Below are positions 1-6,359 of a DNA stretch of 6,359 bases, in pieces. The stretch comes from Candidatus Omnitrophica bacterium UBA1562 (GTDB taxonomy: Bacteria; Omnitrophota; Gorgyraeia; Gygaellales; Profunditerraquicolaceae). A model generated the notes under the pieces. The model was not told the DNA's origin and made no database searches. It saw only the letters and a program-made list of their open reading frames with translations. The position numbers were made by a program, and so were the translations under genes. The stretch covers positions 1,028-7,386 of the forward strand of contig DCOU01000132.1 of NCBI GenBank assembly GCA_002322525.1. The letters run 5' to 3'. How positions within the stretch are numbered: position 1 is the stretch's first letter; every line of letters starts with the position of its first letter.

Positions 1-35
1 TTATTTAATTGACAGAGCACTATATGCTATTTAAG

Positions 36-110
36 CGACCCTGACGGGATTTGAACCCGTGTCGAGAGCTTGAAAAGCTCTTGTCCTAGACCAGGCTAGA
101 CGACAGGGTC
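36..110 (-). tRNA. tRNA-Glu (anticodon UUC)
   Basis: This gene encodes the glutamate tRNA that reads GAA and GAG codons. The 75-base minus-strand sequence folds into a complete cloverleaf. The acceptor stem is GACCCTG with CAGGGTC, all seven pairs matched. The D stem is GTCT with GGAC (last pair T-G) and its loop contains GG. The anticodon stem is AGAGC with GCTCT around the loop TTTTCAA, which places anticodon TTC at 72..74. The T stem is ACGGG with CCCGT around TTCAAAT. The discriminator base is G at 36. The 3' CCA is not encoded, so a CCA-adding enzyme is required. The gene begins only 3 bases after the gyrA stop codon and I see no convincing promoter just upstream. It is therefore probably cut out of the gyrase transcript by RNase P and 3' nucleases; that last point is inference. 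Confidence 0.97.
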
Positions 111-113
111 TCG

Positions 114-3100
114 TTATTGCTCTTCTTCCGCAATTACCTGCGCAACCGAAGACACTATATCCTTTTCTTTCTCGTTTAATTTGATCAACCGCACCCCTTG
201 AGAAGAACGGCCGGTGGCGCGGATATCTTTAATCGGGCAGCGCAAAAACATTCCGTTTTGCGTAATCACCATTAACTCATCTTTATCGAAGACTGTCTTT
301 AAGCTTACTGCGGGGCCGTTTTTCTTGGTAACTTTTATATTAATAATGCCTTTGCCGCCGCGGCGTTGAATACGGTATTGGCCTACGGCTGTGCGCTTGG
401 CAAACCCCAGCTCCGTAACCGTCAACACAGTGCTATCTTTCTGCGGCGTTTCCATTGCAATAACCTGGTCACCTTTACGCAGAGAAATACCTTTTACTCC
501 CTTGGCAGCCCTCCCCATATCGCGTACCTGGGATTCGGCAAACCTGATGGCTTTACCTAAACGCGTGGCGAGTAATAATTCCTGTTTTCCATCAGTAAGG
601 CTTACCCCAATCAACTCATCGCCTTTTTCCAGGGTGATGCCGATAATGCCTCCTTTACGGGGATTGCTATATTCATCCAAACGCGTTTTTTTAATCAACC
701 CTAATTTTGTGGCCATTACCAAAAAGTTATCGCCGGAAAAATCCTTTACCGGGATCGTGGCGCTTACCTTCTCATCAGAAACAAGCTGTAAAAGATTGAC
801 GATGGCCTTGCCTTTGGAAATGCGGCTTGCCTGCGGAATCTCATAAACCTTCAACCAATGAACCCGGCCTTTGTCGGTAAAGGCGAGGAGATAATCTTTG
901 GTAGAAGCAACAAACAGGTGCTCAATGAAATCTTCTTCTCTGAGTTCTGCCCCTGTGGCGCCCTTGCCGCCACGCTTCTGCTTACGGTAGCTACTTACCG
1001 GCAGGCGCTTTATATAACCACCATGGCTGACTGTAACCACCACATCTTCCTCGGCAATCAGGTCCTTTATCTCTAATTCTTCGACTTCACCGACAATTTC
1101 GGTTCGGCGCTCATCGCCGTATTTCTTCTTAAGCTCCTCCAATTCGTCTTTAATAATCGCCTCTATTTTCTTTTCAGAAGCCAGTATTGCTTTACATAAC
1201 TCAATCTTTTTAAGCAACTCTGCATATTCCGCGTCGAGCTTATCGCGCTCAAGGGCGGTCAGCCGCTGCAGCTGCATTTCCAATATTGCCTGCGCCTGCA
1301 CATCGGAAAGCCCGAATTCCTTCATCAAATTTTCTTTGGCAACCTGAACACTCTTTGAGGTTTTGATTACTTTGATAACACGGTCGATAAACTTCAGGGC
1401 AATCTTAAGGCCATCCAAAATATGCGCCCGCTTCTGGGCTTTATCCAGTTCAAACTGGGTGCGCCGGCGGATAATTACCCTGCGGTGGTCAATATAACAA
1501 TCCAGGGCCTGGCGTAAATTCAAAACACGCGGCCGGTTATCGACCAGCGCCAACATTATAATTCCAAAGGTACCCTCAAGCTGGGTATGTTTAAACAGCT
1601 GGTTAAGGACAATCTGCGCCTCGGTATCGCGCTTAAGCTCAAATACAATGCGCATCCCTTCTTTATCGGATTCATCGCGGATATCAGAAATTCCCTCTAT
1701 CTTTTTCTCGTCGACAAGGCCAGCGATATTTTCTATAATTGAGGTTTTCTGCACCTGATAAGGAATCTCGGTTACGACAATTAAATCCTTGCCGCCTTTT
1801 TGATGCTCGATGGTCGCGCGGGCACGTACGGTAAGCTTGCCTTTTCCGGTAAAATACGCATCTTTTATGCCGCCCCTTCCGCAGATAATTCCCGCCGTTG
1901 GAAAATCCGGCCCTTTTATATAGCGCATCACGTCTTTGATTTCAGCTTCGGGATGATCCAAGAGATAAATAATAGCATCAGCCACTTCATTTAAATTATG
2001 CGGCGGAATATTGGTAGCCATTCCCACGGCAATCCCGCTTGAGCCATTTATCAAAAGATTGGGCAATGCTACAGGTAATAACAGGGGTTCTTGTAATGAC
2101 GCATCAAAGTTAGGCCCAAAATTTACCGTATCCTTATCAATATCGGCCAGCATCTCATCGGAAATCGGGGCGAGCCGCGCCTCTGTATTATGGCTAATAA
2201 ATCCGTTTGAAACAAACGAGTGACAACGACTATCTACCCTCAAAGAATAAACTTTCTCTTTTCCGGCGCGAGTAACCGAAACAATTTTATCGAATAAATA
2301 ATAATTCTTAAGCAGCATCTGGATGAAATTTAGATCCCGATAGTCCAATAAGCCCGTTAGCCGATTATAATATTTTTCGAGTTTCGGGTACCTGTCTAAA
2401 TTGTGCTTCAGGAGCCAATTTTTATTATTCCAATTTAATGTGTCTTTTATATATTTGTTTCTTAAATAGGCGCTTAAATACGGAATGTAGTCGGTCTTCG
2501 GCATTGCTTTTCTATCTATGTTGATCTGTGAAAACTTTTCAAGCCTAGCAACTTTTTCTTTTGTCAAAAACCCGATATTGTCTTTAAAACAATTTATATT
2601 GTCTACTCCTCTAATAAAAAGTTTATATTCTCTCTTTCTTTTATTGTTATGCCATAGAGTAGAAATTATGCCAAACCTCAAAAGAATAACTTGAATTTCT
2701 TTAAGCAATAATTCGCTGGAGGAAGCACAGTCTATGATAGGCGTTCTCCCACTGAGGTAAATACTGCCGTCTCCCTCAAAAAATCCTCTCAAAAATGCCC
2801 CCATAGATTTCTTAGCGGCGTGAAACATAATTTTAGGTATGCTTTTTTTATGGGAAGTAATATTGTTCAGCCCTAGGCCCTTTAGAAATTTAACAATATA
2901 TGCGGAGCAAATCTCAAAATAGGAACAGTCTTTCTTGCCGTAACTTAACGGTCCTCTTTTTTGTTCATAAATTGCACACCCAGGGAAAATCTTTTTGAAT
3001 GCATGCCGAAATGTATCTAGAAATTCTGCATCCGTGTTACAAAATCCTATCTTGTAAGTCCTATTTTTTTTACTTATGGATATATAACCTTCCGCCAGAA

Positions 3101-3911
3101 TCGCTCCCATTAGAAAAGACAAATCTGCGCTTAAGCGCGGAGGCAGTGGATAAACTCTGGCGTGAGAATACTTATGATTCTTTACTATTTTGGGAAAATA
3201 TGGCTTTAGGATCGGCTCCTGCGAAGGCCAAAGACCATCGCTTCTATCGATAACAGCAAAATCCCCTTTTTTTAGATCTTTCATTAATTTCCAAGTAAAG
3301 GCGGGTTTGCCCTTGTTATCTTTTTGAAGGATTAAAATAGGATGATTTAATGTCCCTCTTAACTCATAGCCTTTAAATGTTTTGGTTTTTAAAATGGGAC
3401 GCATGCCAGAATCAAACCATTTAGAAGCTGCATTTATCTTTTTCCCCAAAGATAAAACTTTTAACGAAATGTCTTCTTTATCAGAAATCTCATCAATTCT
3501 TTCCAGGCAGCGGTTAGTAACAACAAAAGTACCGCCAGTAACGCAATATCTCATCGCCGCAGCAACGTCCCCGTCGATTGATCCAAAATTCCCCTGCCCC
3601 TCCACTAACGGATATCGCAGTGAAAAATCCTGCGCCATTCTTACCAAGCTATCGTAAACCGCCACATCGCCGTGAGGATGATATTTTCCCAAAATTTCGC
3701 CCACGATGCGTGCGCATTTCTTATAAGGTTTGGTATGCTCAAGACCCAGTTCGTGCATGGCAAAGAGGGCGCGTCGATGCACCGGCTTTAGGCCATCGCG
3801 GGCATCGGGCAGGGCCCTACCTACAATTACGCTCATCGCGTAATTAAGGTAAGAATCCTTTACTTCTTCTTCGATATAAACCGGGACTATTTTTTCGTTT
3901 CTGGTGTACAT
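114..3911 (-). CDS. gyrA: DNA gyrase subunit A, interrupted by an in-frame intein
   Basis: GyrA breaks and rejoins DNA and wraps it in the cytoplasmic A2B2 gyrase, which adds negative supercoils. The precursor is 1265 residues; removing the intein (123-575) leaves 812, normal for the family. The N-terminal breakage-reunion domain shows ALPDARDGLKPVHRR (33-47), GKYHPHGD (75-82), QGNFGSIDGD (106-115) and the catalytic Tyr122 in MRY. It resumes after the intein with TEARL and continues to the coiled-coil hinge near 820-935. The C-terminal beta-pinwheel (about 955-1255) carries QKRGGKG (978-984), at the canonical GyrA-box position in the first blade, and an exact QRRGGKG (1182-1188). These boxes argue for GyrA over ParC. 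The acidic tail is very short (AEEEQ). The ATG was chosen because it lies 1 base after the gyrB stop and gives the usual N-terminus; no clear Shine-Dalgarno precedes it. Residue 83, a quinolone hotspot in E. coli (Ser), is Val here; Asp87 is kept. Confidence 0.98.
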   Translation of the reverse strand: MYTRNEKIVPVYIEEEVKDSYLNYAMSVIVGRALPDARDGLKPVHRRALFAMHELGLEHTKPYKKCARIVGEILGKYHPHGDVAVYDSLVRMAQDFSLRYPLVEGQGNFGSIDGDVAAAMRYCVTGGTFVVTNRCLERIDEISDKEDISLKVLSLGKKINAASKWFDSGMRPILKTKTFKGYELRGTLNHPILILQKDNKGKPAFTWKLMKDLKKGDFAVIDRSDGLWPSQEPILKPYFPKIVKNHKYSHARVYPLPPRLSADLSFLMGAILAEGYISISKKNRTYKIGFCNTDAEFLDTFRHAFKKIFPGCAIYEQKRGPLSYGKKDCSYFEICSAYIVKFLKGLGLNNITSHKKSIPKIMFHAAKKSMGAFLRGFFEGDGSIYLSGRTPIIDCASSSELLLKEIQVILLRFGIISTLWHNNKRKREYKLFIRGVDNINCFKDNIGFLTKEKVARLEKFSQINIDRKAMPKTDYIPYLSAYLRNKYIKDTLNWNNKNWLLKHNLDRYPKLEKYYNRLTGLLDYRDLNFIQMLLKNYYLFDKIVSVTRAGKEKVYSLRVDSRCHSFVSNGFISHNTEARLAPISDEMLADIDKDTVNFGPNFDASLQEPLLLPVALPNLLINGSSGIAVGMATNIPPHNLNEVADAIIYLLDHPEAEIKDVMRYIKGPDFPTAGIICGRGGIKDAYFTGKGKLTVRARATIEHQKGGKDLIVVTEIPYQVQKTSIIENIAGLVDEKKIEGISDIRDESDKEGMRIVFELKRDTEAQIVLNQLFKHTQLEGTFGIIMLALVDNRPRVLNLRQALDCYIDHRRVIIRRRTQFELDKAQKRAHILDGLKIALKFIDRVIKVIKTSKSVQVAKENLMKEFGLSDVQAQAILEMQLQRLTALERDKLDAEYAELLKKIELCKAILASEKKIEAIIKDELEELKKKYGDERRTEIVGEVEELEIKDLIAEEDVVVTVSHGGYIKRLPVSSYRKQKRGGKGATGAELREEDFIEHLFVASTKDYLLAFTDKGRVHWLKVYEIPQASRISKGKAIVNLLQLVSDEKVSATIPVKDFSGDNFLVMATKLGLIKKTRLDEYSNPRKGGIIGITLEKGDELIGVSLTDGKQELLLATRLGKAIRFAESQVRDMGRAAKGVKGISLRKGDQVIAMETPQKDSTVLTVTELGFAKRTAVGQYRIQRRGGKGIINIKVTKKNGPAVSLKTVFDKDELMVITQNGMFLRCPIKDIRATGRSSQGVRLIKLNEKEKDIVSSVAQVIAEEEQ
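2187..3545 (-). mobile_element. GyrA intein with LAGLIDADG homing endonuclease (453 residues)
   Basis: This is a protein intron that excises itself from GyrA and ligates Tyr122 to Thr576. Splicing motifs, in precursor numbering, are as follows. Block A starts at Cys123 (CVTGGTFV), the first nucleophile. Block B is GTLNHP (186-191) with the TxxH pair Thr187 and His190. Block F is VYSLRVDSRCHSFVSNG (554-570) with Asp560 and His564. Block G is FISHN (571-575), ending in the His574-Asn575 pair, followed by Thr576 as the C-extein nucleophile. This is a class 1 layout. The segments WKLMKDLKKGDFAV and SFVSNGFISHN closely recall the M. xenopi GyrA mini-intein, which occupies the same site, but that one lacks an endonuclease. 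Hand-counted G+C over 2221..3540 is 473 of 1320 bases (about 36%), against 194 of 420 (about 46%) over extein bases 1141..1560, suggesting acquisition from outside. The frame is intact and every key residue is present, so splicing is very likely. Confidence 0.97.
2532..3122 (-). other. LAGLIDADG (DOD-type) homing endonuclease domain within the intein
   Basis: This domain would cut intein-free gyrA alleles so that repair copies the intein into them. Two LAGLIDADG helices are visible: LMGAILAEG (267-275, catalytic acid Glu274) and LRGFFEGDG (374-382, catalytic acid Asp381). Between them lies a block-D-like KKSIPKIMF (355-363). After them comes a block-H-like helix, LLLKEIQVILLRFGI (401-415), and a closing DNIGFLTKEKVARLEKF (444-460). 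The spacing of about 107 residues between the two motifs is normal for monomeric two-motif enzymes. Both acids are retained and the frame is unbroken, so I infer an enzyme capable of cleavage rather than a decayed remnant. The expected target is the joined extein sequence ATGAGATAT|ACAGAGGCGC. Domain ends are approximate. Confidence 0.92.
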
Positions 3912-3915
3912 GTTA
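3909..3915 (-). promoter_or_regulatory. gyrB-gyrA translational coupling junction
   Basis: On the minus strand the sequence reads TAACATG: the gyrB stop TAA (3913..3915), one base, then the gyrA start ATG (3909..3911). The preceding bases (ending GTCAAGAATCTAGACG) contain no recognisable AGGAGG-like Shine-Dalgarno. Ribosomes finishing gyrB are therefore likely to reinitiate on gyrA, which would keep the two subunits near equal amounts. The spacing is seen directly; the coupling is inferred. Confidence 0.6.
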
Positions 3916-6359
3916 TACGTCTAGATTCTTGACTTGATGCGCGTAATCTTCAATAAATTGTCGGCGCGGTTCAACCTGATCACCCATCAACACTGTAAAC
4001 ATCTTATCCGCTTCCACTACATCTTCCAGAGTAACTTGCAAAATTGTGCGTTTTTCTGGGTCCATGGTAGTTTCCCAGAGCTGCTGAGGATTCATTTCCC
4101 CTAAACCTTTATACCTTTGTATATGCATACCTTTAGTGGCTGCTTCCTTGATATAAGTCAAAACCTCTTTTAAGGAAAAGATGTCTTTGGATTCTTTTTC
4201 ATTGGTAATGCGATATAAGGCTTTTAGCTTAATTTTATTTGCCTCTTTTACTGAAATATCCTTAGGCGCTTCGGGACAGTAGGTGGTTATGCCCAAGCCT
4301 AATTTTTCAATTTTAACTACAATCTGCTCTATTTCGGGGGCTTCAAAGAGTTCTAATACATCCAGTTCTGCTTCTTTACCTTCCTTGTTTGTAAGGATAG
4401 CTAGCTCCTTATCAGAATAGAGAAATAACTCTTTCCCCTCCACTTTTACCCTATAAATTGGCATTTTTTTGGTCTTTGGGTGCCTAAAACTGAAGTATTT
4501 TGCAAAATCTACTCCCTTTTTCTCTAAATTCCTCGCTAACTTCTCTAATTCCACCAATAAATGCAATAAATCCTTAAATTGGTTGTCAGTAAAGGTTTGT
4601 TTGTCTTTTAAGCGCGCAAACTTATGGCCTTCCCGGCCCAAATCTAAAAGCATATCATCCATCTGCTGTTCGGTCTGAATATACTCCTCCCGATTGCCTC
4701 GTTTTATTTTATAAAGTGGGGGTTGCGCTATATAAACATGCCCCTCTTCAATCAGCTTGGGCATATGGCGATATAGAAGCGTCAACAGCAGGGTGCGGAT
4801 ATGGGATCCGTCGATATCGGCGTCGCAGAGGATTATAATTTTATGATAACGCAATTTACTCATATCAAATTCATCGCCTACGCTTGTGCCCAGAGCAGTA
4901 ATAATTATGCGAATTTCTTCATTAGACAATATCTTATCAAGCCTTGCTTTTTCTACATTAAGAATTTTACCTTTGAGTGGTAAAATCGCTTGGAATCGTC
5001 GATCTCGCGCTTGTTTGCCCGAGCCCCCGGCCGAATCTCCCTCGACCAGAAACACTTCACACAAAGCGGGATCTCTTTCTGAGCAATCAGCTAATTTGCC
5101 CGGAAGGCCTGCGCCTTCGAGAGCGCCTTTTCTGCGAGTAAGCTCTCTGGCTTTACGCGCTGCTTCGCGCGCGCGCGAAGCAACAATTACTTTATCAACT
5201 ATCTTATTTGCAACTGAGGGGTTCTCCTCAAAATACGACGAGAGCGCATCGAAGCCTGCCGAAGCAACTATGCCTTCGACTTCAGAATTGCCTAATTTAG
5301 TTTTGGTCTGGCCTTCAAATTGCGGGCCAGGAACCTTAACGCTAATAACTGCGGTTAAACCCTCGCGCGCATCTTCGCCGGTAATGGCAATTTCATCCTT
5401 GATTAAATTTTTGGATTTGGCGTATTGATTGATGGCACGCGTAAGCGCTGACCGAAAGCCGGATAAATGCGTTCCGCCCTCAATGGTGTTAATATTATTG
5501 GCGAATGAATACATAGTCTCAGCATAACCGTCGTTATACTGCAGGGCACCCTCCATGATTACCTCATCCTGGGTCTTCTGGTAATAAATTGCCTTGCTGT
5601 GTAAGGGGTTCTTATTTTTATTCAAATAGTTTACAAATGAAACAATCCCGCCGCCAAACTCAAAAACATTTTCTTTATCCGTGCGCTCATCGGTAAGTTT
5701 TATCCTTAAGCCCTTATTTAAAAAGGCGAGTTCCCTTAGCCGCTGGGCTAATGTATCGTAAGAAAAGTCGATTTTATTAAAAATAGACTTGTCGGGTTTA
5801 AAGGTAACCTTGGTGCCGGTGGCGGTGGATTTACCGATAACCGTGAGTTTGCTGACGGTTTTTCCGCGCTCATAGCGCTGGTGGTAAATTTTACCGTCGC
5901 GCTTAACCTCTACCTCCAGCCAATCTGAAAGCGCATTGACTACGCTGACACCTACGCCATGTAAACCGCCGGATACTTTATACACGCGATGATCAAATTT
6001 TCCTCCTGCATGCAGCTTAGTTAAAGCAACCTCAACCGCTGGCTTCTTCTCGGTCTTATGCATATCCACTGGAATGCCCCGGCCATTATCCACCACGCTT
6101 ACGCTATTATCCGGCCGAATAGTCACAGCTATATTGTCGCCATAACCTGCCATGAATTCGTCGGCCGAATTATCCACCACTTCATAGACCATATGGTGCA
6201 GGCCGCGCGCTGATGTATCGCCGATATACATTGCAGGCCTGCGCCTGACTGCCTCAATGCCCTCCAGGACCTGAATGGTGGTGGCGTCGTAGGTTTTATC
6301 TTTGGCTGGCTCCCTCGACACGTTGCTTGGCTTATCCGGTTTTACTGTTTTCTTGGGCG
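3913..6359 (-). CDS. gyrB: DNA gyrase subunit B, 5' end beyond the window
   Basis: GyrB is the ATPase and metal-binding subunit of gyrase. Counting from the GTG at 6319..6321, the GHKL ATPase domain shows YEVVDN (46-51, catalytic Glu47), DNGRGIP (78-84), GGLHGVG (118-124) and the QTK loop (338-340). The Toprim domain shows EGDSAGG (428-434), PLKGKILNVEKAR (448-460) and DADIDGSHI (500-508), the acids that hold Mg2+. The tail has QRYKGLGEMNPQQLWETTMDP (735-755) and GDQVEPRRQFIEDY (780-793), typical of GyrB rather than ParE. About 195 residues separate PPLYKIK from QRYKGLG, matching the long E. coli-type GyrB (804 residues) rather than the roughly 640-residue short type. The 802-residue form from that GTG is possible. 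However, the frame stays open to the window edge through a Lys/Pro-rich stretch (PKKTVKPDKPSN), and no Shine-Dalgarno precedes the GTG. The true start is probably outside, so the gene is listed as 5'-partial. Confidence 0.97.
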   Translation of the reverse strand, partial: PKKTVKPDKPSNVSREPAKDKTYDATTIQVLEGIEAVRRRPAMYIGDTSARGLHHMVYEVVDNSADEFMAGYGDNIAVTIRPDNSVSVVDNGRGIPVDMHKTEKKPAVEVALTKLHAGGKFDHRVYKVSGGLHGVGVSVVNALSDWLEVEVKRDGKIYHQRYERGKTVSKLTVIGKSTATGTKVTFKPDKSIFNKIDFSYDTLAQRLRELAFLNKGLRIKLTDERTDKENVFEFGGGIVSFVNYLNKNKNPLHSKAIYYQKTQDEVIMEGALQYNDGYAETMYSFANNINTIEGGTHLSGFRSALTRAINQYAKSKNLIKDEIAITGEDAREGLTAVISVKVPGPQFEGQTKTKLGNSEVEGIVASAGFDALSSYFEENPSVANKIVDKVIVASRAREAARKARELTRRKGALEGAGLPGKLADCSERDPALCEVFLVEGDSAGGSGKQARDRRFQAILPLKGKILNVEKARLDKILSNEEIRIIITALGTSVGDEFDMSKLRYHKIIILCDADIDGSHIRTLLLTLLYRHMPKLIEEGHVYIAQPPLYKIKRGNREEYIQTEQQMDDMLLDLGREGHKFARLKDKQTFTDNQFKDLLHLLVELEKLARNLEKKGVDFAKYFSFRHPKTKKMPIYRVKVEGKELFLYSDKELAILTNKEGKEAELDVLELFEAPEIEQIVVKIEKLGLGITTYCPEAPKDISVKEANKIKLKALYRITNEKESKDIFSLKEVLTYIKEAATKGMHIQRYKGLGEMNPQQLWETTMDPEKRTILQVTLEDVVEADKMFTVLMGDQVEPRRQFIEDYAHQVKNLDV

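Noticed and set aside
16..28. Possible terminator hairpin after the tRNA (AGCA/TGCT around five bases)
   Set aside because: The stem has only 4 pairs and no T run follows on the minus strand, so it is too weak to call. The rest of 1..35 shows no feature.
154..188. Possible promoter for the tRNA inside the end of gyrA (TATAGT with an upstream TTGATC)
   Set aside because: The two hexamers are 23 bases apart, too far for a standard sigma70-type promoter, and both are imperfect.
391..846. Plus-strand open frame of 151 codons
   Set aside because: It lies wholly antisense to the conserved gyrA C-terminal domain and encodes no recognisable motif.
2999..3253. Plus-strand frame of 84 codons antisense to the intein, considered as a small accessory gene
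   Set aside because: It overlaps the endonuclease domain, has no clear ribosome binding site or recognisable motif, and is short enough to arise by chance.
2187..3545. Reading the insertion as a frameshifted or chimeric gyrA or an assembly error
   Set aside because: The frame is continuous across both junctions, and the boundaries fall exactly at a Cys start and a His-Asn end followed by Thr, as expected of an intein.
4886..5428. Plus-strand open frame of 180 codons
   Set aside because: It is antisense to the Toprim and QTK regions of gyrB. The Ser/Ala/Arg-rich product looks like a mirror of the real codons rather than a gene.
114..6359. parC/parE (topoisomerase IV) instead of gyrA/gyrB
   Set aside because: The C-terminal pinwheel has GyrA boxes, the B subunit ends with the GyrB-type GDQVEPRRQFIEDY, and adjacent gyrB-gyrA order is common.

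Overview
This window carries a bacterial DNA gyrase operon on the minus strand, read from high to low coordinates: gyrB (open at the right edge, ending at 3913), gyrA (3911 to 114) and a tRNA-Glu(UUC) gene (110 to 36). The three genes are packed almost without gaps. There is 1 base between the gyrB stop and the gyrA start, and 3 bases between the gyrA stop and the tRNA. About 35 bases of AT-rich sequence beyond the tRNA hold nothing I can name. All plus-strand open frames here are antisense shadows of the two gyrase genes.

The remarkable element is a full-length intein of 453 residues inside GyrA (2187..3545). It sits exactly between the catalytic Tyr122 (E. coli numbering holds without offset) and the next Thr. 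It carries all the expected Hint splicing motifs and a LAGLIDADG homing endonuclease domain with both catalytic acids present. Without it, GyrA would be 812 residues, a normal length. Position and splicing motifs match the known GyrA inteins of mycobacteria (the M. xenopi GyrA type), so this is a new example of a known family rather than a new system. By hand count the intein is about 36% G+C, against about 46% in a sampled extein stretch, which fits arrival as a mobile element.

GyrB and the spliced GyrA together form the A2B2 gyrase that introduces negative supercoils using ATP. GyrB supplies the GHKL ATPase and the Toprim metal site. GyrA supplies the DNA-cleaving tyrosine and the DNA-wrapping beta-pinwheel. 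Unspliced GyrA should be inactive because the insertion lies beside the active-site tyrosine, so the host depends on splicing.

The organism is a bacterium of moderate G+C. GyrB is of the long, roughly 800-residue type with the insertion known from E. coli and other Gram-negative lineages. The tRNA does not encode CCA. I cannot place the phylum with confidence; an uncultivated Gram-negative lineage (for example in the PVC or Omnitrophota direction) is only a guess.
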